NCBI RefSeq assembly: GCF_900115495.1
Contig: NZ_FOWR01000028.1
Location: 1-64,000, forward strand
Source of the DNA: Enterovibrio norvegicus DSM 15893
Lineage (GTDB): Bacteria > Pseudomonadota > Gammaproteobacteria > Enterobacterales > Vibrionaceae
Direction of reading: 5' to 3'
Length of the DNA stretch: 64,000 nucleotides
The notes below the pieces were generated by a model, which searched no databases, was not told the origin of the DNA, and saw nothing but the letters and a program-made list of their open reading frames with translations. Position numbers and translations under genes: made by a program. Within the stretch, counting starts at the first letter, position 1. Every line of letters begins with the position of its first letter. Below, one piece after another: positions 1 to 7,247 of this stretch.

Positions 1-233
1 CCATTGCGATCGAGTTTGACGGTACTCCAAGAATGGGTTCCGATAAGGTTCACGAAGTAGGTTTTGAGCTGTTGCTGAGAGAGATTATCCGGCGGACAAT
101 CAAAGAACATGGCGATACGCCGTACGGCACGGCTGTAGGCATCAATGGTGGCGGGTCGTTTGCCTTGTAGCGTTAAATTATTGAGGTGCTGTTGGTAAAG
201 CGCATCGAAGTGCTGTTGTTGTTGACGGTTCAT
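1..233 (-). CDS. Tyrosine recombinase / site-specific integrase, N-terminal part (runs off window)
   Basis: Reading the minus strand from an ATG at 231-233 gives about 77 residues that stay open to the window edge, so the catalytic domain lies outside. An AGGAG Shine-Dalgarno sits just upstream of the ATG (about 239-243). The start (MNRQQQQHFDALYQQHL) and the later RPATIDAYSRAVRR and HSWSTVKLDRNG stretches match the SAM-like N-terminal domain of phage-type integrases. In particular they resemble the integrases that accompany IS91-like transposases. It does not resemble the Vibrio integron integrase IntIA. The catalytic Arg/His/Tyr residues cannot be checked here. It is transcribed away from the attC-like site and DUF2971 gene on its right. 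Confidence 0.75.
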   Translation of the reverse strand, partial: MNRQQQQHFDALYQQHLNNLTLQGKRPATIDAYSRAVRRIAMFFDCPPDNLSQQQLKTYFVNLIGTHSWSTVKLDRN

Positions 234-299
234 GGTATTTCTCCTGTCCGCTGCCCGATTGGCAGGGTTGAGAGAAACGTAGGCGGGATATTCTATTCT

Positions 300-312
300 G
301 CCGCGTAGCGGC
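300..312. repeat. Short GC-rich hairpin upstream of the recombinase
   Basis: GCCGC-GTA-GCGGC is a perfect 5-bp stem with a 3-base loop, between the recombinase start and the attC-like site. It may belong to the end of the mobile element carrying the recombinase. That is inference; no terminal repeat partner is visible in the window. Confidence 0.35.
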
Positions 313-316
313 TTCG

Positions 317-408
317 TTCAACAAGGCGCTTAAACGGAAAAATTACAGTTTGGCTCGCGCTACGCGCATTTTAGCCAAACTGTAATTTTCTACTTAGCTT
401 AGCGTTAT
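317..408 (+). other. attC-like integron recombination site
   Basis: The stretch begins TTCAACAAGGCGCTTAA and ends TTAGCTTAGCGTTATG, which resemble the left (RYYYAAC...) and right (...GCGTTA) simple sites of Vibrio-type attC sites. Between them lies a perfect 17-bp inverted repeat, AAAATTACAGTTTGGCT at 339-355 and its complement at 373-389. The loop contains GCGC-TAC-GCGC. This is the folded single-strand architecture used by integron integrases. The DUF2971 gene starts 22 bases after it, as expected for a cassette. No integron integrase and no complete second attC are visible. Confidence 0.6.
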
Positions 409-429
409 GCCATTTTAAACAGGAGTAGT

Positions 430-1215
430 ATGGAAAGCTTTTATAAATATTGTCCAATTTATTCGCATGATGATCTGGGAAAAGAGTATTCACTAGTAAA
501 CCTGTTTGAGAATCAGGCATCTTTTTCACGGAGAAAGAACTTTAATGATTTGTTCGACTCAGAAGTTAAAATTCTTCGCCCTTCAAGAGAGCGAGTCCGT
601 AGGACTTATCAAAAGTTATCTGGTGAATCCAAGCGTACTTTTAAATACCTATACATGGGTGAAAATGCGAATCATAATTTCGACCTTTTAGTTAAGAGTA
701 TCGAGGATGTTTTAGACGGTTATTTATTCTATTGTGTGACTGAAAATCCTGCTAATAACTTGATGTGGTCTCATTATGCGAACTCGCATAATGGGTTTTG
801 CATCGAATGGGATGGTAGTTCAATGCCACCTGAGAAAGTAACATACCGCGACAAACTCCCAACTTTAGACCTGTTAGAGTTGATTGAATCCACAATCGGT
901 TTGAGGACTAAAGATGAAATAGCTTCTCAGGCTTGGCTATCATTGAAGATTAAGCTAAAAGAATGGGAGTATGAGTCAGAATATCGCATTAACTTAAGTA
1001 ATCGTGCTCAAAATTTGATCGTGAAAGATTTAGGGAAACTTGCATTAGTCAGGTTTCAACCCGAGTGGATAAAATCAATCATTTTTGGTTATCGAATGCC
1101 CGAAAAAACAAGAGATTATATTCGTAGAAAAATGCCGGAAAGTACAATCTATCAAGAAGTTGTTATATCTGAAAATGGCAATGGTCTAGCATTGGAAAAA
1201 TGGCATAACAAATAA
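430..1215 (+). CDS. DUF2971 family protein, probable integron gene-cassette cargo
   Basis: The protein has 261 residues. It carries the family hallmarks NLMWSHYANSHNGFCIEW (about residues 108-125) and, later, KEWEYESEYRI. No signal peptide or membrane segment is visible. AGGAG at 421-425 precedes the ATG. The base composition is clearly more AT-rich than the flanking core genes, consistent with acquisition. DUF2971 proteins have no firmly established biochemical role, but are frequent in cassette arrays and mobile elements. The stop lies in GGCATAACAAATAAG, which resembles the beginning of another attC, but the rest of that site is not recognisable. The position directly after an attC-like site supports cassette origin. 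Confidence 0.85.
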   Translation: MESFYKYCPIYSHDDLGKEYSLVNLFENQASFSRRKNFNDLFDSEVKILRPSRERVRRTYQKLSGESKRTFKYLYMGENANHNFDLLVKSIEDVLDGYLFYCVTENPANNLMWSHYANSHNGFCIEWDGSSMPPEKVTYRDKLPTLDLLELIESTIGLRTKDEIASQAWLSLKIKLKEWEYESEYRINLSNRAQNLIVKDLGKLALVRFQPEWIKSIIFGYRMPEKTRDYIRRKMPESTIYQEVVISENGNGLALEKWHNK

Positions 1216-1541
1216 GAATAAGTGTCGCGCAGCCGCCACTTTATTTGGGTGATGTACAAGCCAGTCGCTACTTTATTAAGTAAATTGCTCGGATGAGCAT
1301 AGAGAGGATGCCCGCCGACCATCGATTGACAGGCGATCGCCTCCTGGAAGTAACATAAATCCTCGGCAGACAGTTAAAAGCCAAACTTTACCAAAACTGA
1401 GCTTATGCGAAGCGTGTGGCTTGGAGCTCCTACTCTAAATGATTTCTGTCCAATTTTGAGTTAGCAATGATGACTAGCTCAAAATTTCCCCATTCCTTGC
1501 TAGGGATGCCAATTCGCCGATTTCAATTTACTGAATAATTT
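1216..1541. other. Intergenic stretch without a gene
   Basis: No coding signal is seen. The only structure found is an inverted repeat, AATTTTGAGTTAG at 1452-1464 and CTAGCTCAAAATT at 1474-1486 (one G-T mismatch). It could fold at the end of the transcript from the minus-strand gene that stops at 1542, although no T-run follows on either strand. Confidence 0.4.
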
Positions 1542-1880
1542 TCAGTCCATTCGGGTAATAAAGGTTTGCTCGTCATCCACAAAAGCCACAAAGCCGCCAT
1601 AATAGATAAACACCCGACCACGTCCCTCAACTAAGCAGGCAAGCTGTGGGTTCAAATCTTCTTCGTTATCCTGACTTTGAAAGGTGCCAGTATCGGTGAT
1701 GACGCCGCTGAGTGTAGGCAAATATCCATACGTGCGTTTGGCTTGATCAATCAGGTTCAATTCGCTCGTAGTAGAGAAGCAAAAGGGGATCGCACCGGCT
1801 TCTTCGATAAACATCGTTTTCAGTTCTTCATAAGCGGTAATCACCAGCCAGTCGATGCCGTTAACATGATGGATAAACAT
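1542..1880 (-). CDS. Hypothetical protein
   Basis: I do not recognise the family. The reading frame is open up to 2012, but the first 44 residues are low in structure (STHQQTEPSSQ...). The internal ATG at 1878-1880, preceded by a weak GAGAAA, gives a compact 112-residue product starting MFIHHVNGIDW, so I prefer that start. The protein is acidic with alternating hydrophobic strands, ending in FIYYGGFVAFVDDEQTF, and has no signal peptide or membrane helix. It stands alone, divergent from the unknown gene at 2118. Confidence 0.6.
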   Translation of the reverse strand: MFIHHVNGIDWLVITAYEELKTMFIEEAGAIPFCFSTTSELNLIDQAKRTYGYLPTLSGVITDTGTFQSQDNEEDLNPQLACLVEGRGRVFIYYGGFVAFVDDEQTFITRMD

Positions 1881-2117
1881 AGCGTTTCTCGTTAATTCTG
1901 ATGCGGAGATTTTATCACTATCAGGGGGCGAACATAGTAGAGATTTCGTTGCTAAAGGTGGCACCCTTTGACTGCTCGGTTCAGTTTGTTGGTGCGTGCT
2001 CATTGATATCAAGCTGCATTGATATTAAACCGCACTGTCACAGATTGGGGCGCTCAATACGGGAATGTCATTCAGATACTGTATTCTGGCGAACATGACG
2101 TAGCGACCGAGTGATGA

Positions 2118-2642
2118 ATGTTGTTTGTACGGAAGTTCTTTAAGAAAGAAAAACCAAGGGTGTACCTCGACTCGATCTTTGTCGTGCCTCGTGGGGAGCT
2201 AACGTCAAGCGATGAATGGGGATTTCTGGCGAGTGCTGAAAGTTTTGAAGAGAGTATTCGCGCTGAGCTTGGTGAGATCTTTAACTTGCCACATATTTCT
2301 ACTGCGTCAGAGGTGACGCGACGTGATCTTGGTTTGCAAGTGGCTGTTGTGGGATACCGAGGTGGAGAGCTTGTTGATGCGGGTTTGCATCCCATATCGG
2401 TGCCTATATTTTGGAAACCCAAGATAGAGATACATTCACGTTTGTTCTATTTAGACAGTCAGAAAACATTCAAAAAATACAAAGTGGTAGAGCGTTTCTC
2501 TTGGTCTGATTTTGTTGGGCGTTCAATGACGCTCAATGGGTTGTTCTTTCGGTATAAGCCCTTGTATAACAATAAAGATATGGAGCATTTGCTCTTGAAG
2601 GCGTGCCTTCGGCTTGTAGAGAAAATGAAATCCTCGTTATAA
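2118..2642 (+). CDS. Hypothetical protein
   Basis: A 174-residue protein of unknown family. It starts with the basic stretch VRKFFKKEKPR, has a mixed alpha/beta pattern, an aromatic segment (RLFYLDSQKTFKKYKVVERFSWSDF) and a helical C-terminus (EHLLLKACLRLVEKMK). There is no signal peptide and no clear membrane segment. The ribosome binding site is poor (GAG 5-10 bases upstream), so the start is uncertain. No neighbour suggests a role. Confidence 0.6.
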   Translation: MLFVRKFFKKEKPRVYLDSIFVVPRGELTSSDEWGFLASAESFEESIRAELGEIFNLPHISTASEVTRRDLGLQVAVVGYRGGELVDAGLHPISVPIFWKPKIEIHSRLFYLDSQKTFKKYKVVERFSWSDFVGRSMTLNGLFFRYKPLYNNKDMEHLLLKACLRLVEKMKSSL

Positions 2643-2745
2643 CTGTTCAGACAACGAACCACTAATGGGATGAATTTTTAGGTATGTCTGTCCTTAGTTT
2701 GTTGTTGAGCATGCTCGTCTCTTCTTTATTTAGCTTCACCTTGCT

Positions 2746-3678
2746 CTACGTTTGGTCAAATTGAAGGAACAGCTTCGCCGTCTTGGACGGTGCTTCAATC
2801 ATTGGCAGATGGCCCATATCCTTCATCACTTGCACTTCTGATTGAGAGACTAATTTACCAAGGATATCAGCACCGGCGACATGCAAAACACGATCATTGT
2901 CTCCCCAGGTAATCAGTGTTGGTTTCTCGAAGCCAACGAGCACAGTATCCAGCGGCAAAGTGAAATGGACTTGTCCATCTGTGATGTGGTGGATCTGCTG
3001 GAAGATCTTGCTGTTAAGTGGGAAGCTGGCTTCTGCCCGTTTAGCGAGTTCTTTGATCATTACTTCTGGAATGAAGGGTGGCTTGTGAAATGCAAACGCC
3101 AACAGTTCTCTGTATTGATTGGCATCGCCGACCAGCACTGCGGGGCGTTCTTGCTGGCGCAACATGGTAAACATCTCGCTGTCTGGCGAGGTTGCCACGC
3201 CTAGTGGGTTGAGAAGCCACAAACTTAGCACTTGATCAGGGTGCTCTACCGCGTAATTCCCCGCAATGTAACCTCCCATAGAATTGCCGCCAATGTGAAA
3301 CGCCGACAAGCCAATAGACGCTGCAAATGCTTGAAGGCGTGCCACCTGAGCAGGCACATCGTAGTTTAAGTCAGGTTGTTTCAGGCTATCCCCAAACCCT
3401 GGCAGATCCGGCGCTATCACTCGGTACTTGCTAGTTAGGTGTTTCGCCATTCTTACCCAGTTGTCTTTGTCTGCGCCGAAGCCGTGAAGCAACAGAAGTG
3501 GCGTACCCGATCCACCTTCCAGATAGGCAATTTCGCCCTCTTCAATCTCCGATGTTTTTAAAGTCAAACCCGATATTCTTCGCTCTGCTGAAATGCCAAG
3601 CTCGAATAGCTTTTCTGGTGGGGTCATTCGGTAAGCGACAAACCCAATGAGTATCAGTACTCCAATGAAATAAAGCAT
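2746..3678 (-). CDS. Membrane-anchored alpha/beta-fold hydrolase
   Basis: A serine hydrolase of the alpha/beta fold. HGFGAD forms the oxyanion region, PDLPGFG is the typical strand-4 turn, GNSMGG is the nucleophile elbow, and the acid and base are in WGDNDR and MGHLPM. The frame is open up to 3804, but AGGGAAGGG lies 6-8 bases upstream of an ATG at 3676-3678. That start gives 310 residues beginning MLYFIGVLILIGFVAYRM, a single N-terminal membrane anchor. The substrate is unknown; lipase/esterase-like members with this anchor are common in marine gammaproteobacteria. The gene is monocistronic. Confidence 0.85.
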   Translation of the reverse strand: MLYFIGVLILIGFVAYRMTPPEKLFELGISAERRISGLTLKTSEIEEGEIAYLEGGSGTPLLLLHGFGADKDNWVRMAKHLTSKYRVIAPDLPGFGDSLKQPDLNYDVPAQVARLQAFAASIGLSAFHIGGNSMGGYIAGNYAVEHPDQVLSLWLLNPLGVATSPDSEMFTMLRQQERPAVLVGDANQYRELLAFAFHKPPFIPEVMIKELAKRAEASFPLNSKIFQQIHHITDGQVHFTLPLDTVLVGFEKPTLITWGDNDRVLHVAGADILGKLVSQSEVQVMKDMGHLPMIEAPSKTAKLFLQFDQT

Positions 3679-3859
3679 TATGAACCCTTCCCTGTAGAGA
3701 GTGGCAGACCGGTATTTCCTTCCCGATCTAATGTAAAGCCTGAAAATGGGGACCAACATCAAGCCAACGGTAAGCAAGAAACAATGGTCATGAACTGATT
3801 CCAACGGTTCCCGTTGGGTTCAAAGCCTCTCTTGCATCATTCGTTTGCTTCCATTATGT

Positions 3860-3890
3860 CCAGATTTAGGCTTTGAATCTGGCTTTTTTT
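3860..3890 (+). terminator. Intrinsic terminator on the plus strand with no obvious gene before it
   Basis: CCAGATT (3860-3866) pairs with AATCTGG (3876-3882), followed by C and seven T. It points in the plus direction, yet the nearest plus-strand gene ends at 2642 and an antisense gene lies between. It may end a small RNA that includes the hairpin at 3801-3817. Confidence 0.65.
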
Positions 3891-4197
3891 GAGGTGACTG
3901 CCTTTGTTTTCTTCTTGAACCTCACCTTTGCACATGCGCATAACGCCAGTGACGGTCGCTGGTGTTTTGGTGTTTGTCTATTGATTCCGCATCACAACGC
4001 TAAAGAATCATTGTAGACCCGTCATGAACTCCAGCAGCCCTTTGAATATTTATCTCGCTAACAATATGTCGACTGACGCGTCGGCATGTTTCTGTTCTTT
4101 AAACGCTAGGTCATCTGTTTACCGCTTCTTTTGAGCCTCCTGAACAGCAAAGTGGAGGGTGTATCAGATAGTAGATGCCAACAATTTAAAGTGTGGT

Positions 4198-4221
4198 GTA
4201 ATGTTATAACGTAACATTTAC
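4198..4221. promoter_or_regulatory. Zur box (zinc uptake regulator operator)
   Basis: AATGTTATAACGTAACATT at 4200-4218 has perfect 7-bp arms (AATGTTA / TAACATT) with a 5-base spacer. This is the length and half-site of the gammaproteobacterial Zur consensus (AATGTTATANTATAACATT). It lies about 90 bases upstream of a COG0523 GTPase, a class often controlled by Zur. Confidence 0.85.
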
Positions 4222-4310
4222 TAAGCTGCTCTGAGGCAGCATCGAGTTGAACATCGCAAATGATATCTACCCTTTGTCATTGGTTGTAAAATCGCTAGGA
4301 AGGAAAGACG

Positions 4311-5282
4311 ATGATCCGAACAGAAAAAGTGCCTGTCACTGTGTTAACTGGTTTCCTTGGTGCAGGAAAAACAACGTTGTTAAATCGAATCCTCACTGAG
4401 AAGCACGGGCGTCGCTATGCCGTCATTGTTAACGAATTCGGTGAAGAAGGCATTGATAACGATTTGGTGGTTGATGCTGATGAAGAAGTGTTCGAAATGA
4501 ACAACGGATGCATATGCTGCACGGTGCGTGGTGACCTCATCCGAATCCTTAGCGGGTTGATAAAGCGCGCTGATCAATTCGATGCGATCATTGTAGAGAC
4601 AACGGGCCTTGCTGATCCAGGCCCCGTGATTCAGACGTTCTTTGTTGACCAAGATGTGGCAGATTGCACGCGGTTAGATGCCATTGTGACAGTGGCAGAC
4701 GCCATTCACCTTGAGTCTCAATTAGCTGAACATCATGAAGCTGACGAGCAACTGGCTTTTGCGGATGTCGTCTTGCTCAACAAAACGGATCTTGCGGGAG
4801 CCGGCGACGTTGAACACGTTGAAGCGCGTATTCGCAAAAGCAATCCTTACGCAAAAATCATTCGAACGGCCCGCTGTGATGCCCCTCTTGACGACATTAT
4901 TGGATTGAAAGCCTTCAGCCTAGATCGTGTGCTGGAATTTGAGCCGGATTTTTTAGCGTCTGAACATGCTCACGAGCACGATGACGATGTCACTAGCGTT
5001 TCTTTCACAACAGATACTCCCCTTGATCTTGAAAAATTCCAACGCTGGTTTGGTCGGCTTTTACAAACACGCGGTCAGGACATTTTACGTTCAAAAGGTA
5101 TTCTTGACTTTGAAGGGCAAGAAGAACGGTATGTTTTCCAAGGGGTACACATGCTGATGGACGGCTCCATGATGGGAGCTTGGCCTGAAGACAAGCCCCG
5201 CAATTCCAGAATGGTGTTTATTGGGCGAAACCTAAACAGCATGGGCCTGAAGGAGGGGTTTGACGCATGCAAGATAAAATAG
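4311..5282 (+). CDS. COG0523/CobW-family GTPase, zinc metallochaperone (ZigA/YciC-like)
   Basis: A 323-residue G3E P-loop GTPase. It has Walker A GFLGAGKT (residues 14-21), the family GCICC metal-binding motif (66-70), ETTGLADP, the NKTD guanine-specificity motif and a histidine/acid-rich stretch EHAHEHDDD near residue 222. AGGAAGG precedes the ATG. The family delivers or allocates metals to client proteins, using GTP. The Zur box upstream indicates expression in zinc starvation, so a zinc role is preferred over cobalamin synthesis. The last 16 bases overlap the next gene, implying translational coupling. Confidence 0.9.
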   Translation: MIRTEKVPVTVLTGFLGAGKTTLLNRILTEKHGRRYAVIVNEFGEEGIDNDLVVDADEEVFEMNNGCICCTVRGDLIRILSGLIKRADQFDAIIVETTGLADPGPVIQTFFVDQDVADCTRLDAIVTVADAIHLESQLAEHHEADEQLAFADVVLLNKTDLAGAGDVEHVEARIRKSNPYAKIIRTARCDAPLDDIIGLKAFSLDRVLEFEPDFLASEHAHEHDDDVTSVSFTTDTPLDLEKFQRWFGRLLQTRGQDILRSKGILDFEGQEERYVFQGVHMLMDGSMMGAWPEDKPRNSRMVFIGRNLNSMGLKEGFDACKIK

Positions 5283-6316
5283 ACCCTAGTCTATGGGGTG
5301 GACCCTATCATCCTCTCGAAGCCGGGGAGACGTATCTCGAGAACCGGGGTATTCGCCTCGAGTTTGGCGCAGCGGTGACTTGCGCCGTTTCTTTGGGATG
5401 CGGCGTTGCTGCAGGGTTCGGGAACGGGATAATCGCTTTCTTTGGATTTGAAGAGGAGCCTGCGTTAGTTCAAGCGCATGAGAGCGTCGTCCTCTGTCTT
5501 GCCACGGATGGGGAAAGCGTGCTGAGCGGCGGCGATGATGGACGTTTTCTGCGAGTATCACCTGATGGCAGCATTCAGGAAATCGCGACGTTTGGTACCA
5601 AGTGGGTGGATTGTGTGGGGGCAACATGCGATTGGTTTGCTTGCTCGTCAGGTCGAACGGTTTACCTTTGGTCTGGTGAGCAGTCTTCTCCTACGTTACT
5701 GGCGCATCCGAGCACAGTGGGAGGGGTTGCCTTTGATAAATGTGGTGAGCAATTGGCCGTCGCTCACTATGGTGGTGTCACTCTCTGGAGCTATAAAAAC
5801 GGTGAGTGGACATCGTTGCTTTTACCTTGGAAGGGCGTCCACGGGGCCGTTGATTTTAGTCCTGACGGGCGTTTTTTGATGACACTGATGCAAGAGAAAG
5901 CCGTCCACGTATGGCGCTTGTCGGATGGCGCTGATCTTGAAATGTCCGGGTATCCCAAAAAAGTGAAGAGTTTTAGCTGGGTGGGTGAAACACCATACCT
6001 TGCAACGTCTGGCACGGATGAAGTGATTTGTTGGCCGTTTGATGGCAAAGATGGCCCTTTGAGGCGCTCACCCGTTTGCATTGGCCGACGTGATGACCAA
6101 GTCGTGACGTGTGTGCACGCTTTTTCTAGGGATAAAGGTGTGTTGGCAGGATACCGAGACGGTGCGGTTTTTCTCGTTATGCTAGACGAGACCGATGATG
6201 CCTTCATCTTGAGGCGACCAACGGACGCTGAGGTAACGGCAATTGTGCTTACTGAATCTCTTTCCCACATGCTAATAGGAGACGCAGCAGGCAATGTTCT
6301 ATGGGCTCCATTGTGA
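5267..6316 (+). CDS. WD40-repeat-like beta-propeller protein coupled to the Zur-regulated GTPase
   Basis: A 349-residue protein with repeated propeller-blade motifs. Examples are [48 protein letters not shown] and [25 protein letters not shown]. It has no signal peptide, so it is cytoplasmic. A GGAGG site lies inside the end of the GTPase gene, and the two genes overlap by 16 bases in different frames. It should therefore be co-induced under zinc limitation. It is probably a partner or scaffold for the GTPase; no catalytic motif is seen. Confidence 0.8.
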   Translation: MQDKIDPSLWGGPYHPLEAGETYLENRGIRLEFGAAVTCAVSLGCGVAAGFGNGIIAFFGFEEEPALVQAHESVVLCLATDGESVLSGGDDGRFLRVSPDGSIQEIATFGTKWVDCVGATCDWFACSSGRTVYLWSGEQSSPTLLAHPSTVGGVAFDKCGEQLAVAHYGGVTLWSYKNGEWTSLLLPWKGVHGAVDFSPDGRFLMTLMQEKAVHVWRLSDGADLEMSGYPKKVKSFSWVGETPYLATSGTDEVICWPFDGKDGPLRRSPVCIGRRDDQVVTCVHAFSRDKGVLAGYRDGAVFLVMLDETDDAFILRRPTDAEVTAIVLTESLSHMLIGDAAGNVLWAPL

Positions 6317-6427
6317 ACTGATCGTGTTCTTATGGCATGTCATGAGTACGCGCTCTTTTCACCTCACCGAGAGGCCTCCATAGCCCGAGTCATCAAAGCG
6401 TATACTTGCGGCAATGTAAGTGACGGT

Positions 6428-6444
6428 GTAACAAATATTGTTAC
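6428..6444. terminator. Palindrome between convergent genes, terminator-like
   Basis: GTAACAA-ATA-TTGTTAC is a perfect 7-bp inverted repeat, extendable to 10 bp in RNA with a G-U pair. It lies between the WD40 gene and the end of the convergent acetyltransferase gene, overlapping the latter's stop. There is no T-run, so intrinsic termination would be weak. Confidence 0.4.
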
Positions 6445-7247
6445 GCCTTCACTAATCCACCTTTCTCCATATCCGCACATCGGTAGCATTTTTCATCGCC
6501 ACAATGGGTGATGGTTGGCGTTGTTTTGATGGCATTGGCACAGGTTTGTACCAGAGCTCGCAGCGGATAAGCCGTCCACGTGCTGTGTCCTACCTTGGCT
6601 TGCTGTGATATCTCGGTGAGCAAGGGGGCAAATTTGTTAAAACCCTCAGAGCAACTTCCCACTGACGTTTCGACAATGCCGCGTGTGTAAGTTTTTGCCC
6701 AGCGCCTTAGAAGGTTTCTGCCCGCAAGTTGTTCTGCATAGTGAATAGGGGTGATGGTGGTGAGTGGCACGCCCATTGAGATGACAAGGGCATCTTTGGC
6801 TTCATCGCATGCATACAGGCCGTAGATGTCATCATTCGTTTGTTTCGACAATATGGCTTCCGCGTGTGGGCCTAATGCTGCATAGCTACAAATTGGGTGG
6901 GTGCTACGGATTCGGTCTGGACGGTGGAGCAAGGCTTTAGAAATTGCCCCCATACTGGGTTCAAGTCGGTTTTCTTCGCCGCAGAAGGTCACCGTTTCTT
7001 CAAGTTGCAGCTCGCCGCGATATCCGTTTTGGCGATACGGGTCACCGTTGGGTGGAAGGCAAAGTGTGTCGTAATTGAAGGTGGGCACCACGAGGGTACA
7101 TCCTGCTTCAAGCAAGGCATCGAACAAGGTATCAGGCCCACCATCAAGGTGGCCGAATGATCGAATGGACGAGTGAACAAACAGTACTTTGTTCTCAAGC
7201 GCCAGTGCCTTGATGGCGTGTTGAACATCACTTTGCGTCGTGGTCAC
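6441..7247 (-). CDS. AAC(3)/YokD-fold N-acetyltransferase
   Basis: A 268-residue member of the aminoglycoside 3-N-acetyltransferase fold. It shows the early FVHSSIRSFGHLDGG stretch and the HPICSYAALG signature (about residues 116-125), with MGAISKALL before it. It uses acetyl-CoA to acetylate an amino group. It starts with GTG overlapping the hexosaminidase stop (GTGA), so it is translated with a glycosidase. The context points to an amino-sugar substrate rather than antibiotic resistance. The C-terminus carries a cysteine cluster (CGDEKCYRC), which may bind a metal. Confidence 0.8.
   Translation of the reverse strand: MTTTQSDVQHAIKALALENKVLFVHSSIRSFGHLDGGPDTLFDALLEAGCTLVVPTFNYDTLCLPPNGDPYRQNGYRGELQLEETVTFCGEENRLEPSMGAISKALLHRPDRIRSTHPICSYAALGPHAEAILSKQTNDDIYGLYACDEAKDALVISMGVPLTTITPIHYAEQLAGRNLLRRWAKTYTRGIVETSVGSCSEGFNKFAPLLTEISQQAKVGHSTWTAYPLRALVQTCANAIKTTPTITHCGDEKCYRCADMEKGGLVKA

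Larger units (their letters stand above)
3679..4310. other. Gene-free region holding a terminator-like hairpin and a Zur box
   Basis: No coding sequence is supported here. The region holds the upstream side of the hydrolase gene, a 7-bp hairpin CCAACGG-TTC-CCGTTGG at 3801-3817, a plus-strand intrinsic terminator at 3860-3890 and the Zur-box palindrome at 4200-4218. Confidence 0.6.

Noticed and set aside
1-233. Integron integrase IntI next to the attC-like site
   Set aside because: The visible N-terminus resembles IS91-associated integrases and not Vibrio IntIA, so the attC-like site cannot be called an integron with its own integrase.
1452-1486. Second attC or intrinsic terminator after the DUF2971 gene
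   Set aside because: The inverted repeat has neither attC end sequences at a proper distance nor a T-run on either strand.
6441-7247. Acquired aminoglycoside resistance gene
   Set aside because: It is embedded by a GTGA overlap in a glycosidase operon with a sugar-type regulator, and base composition is like its neighbours.
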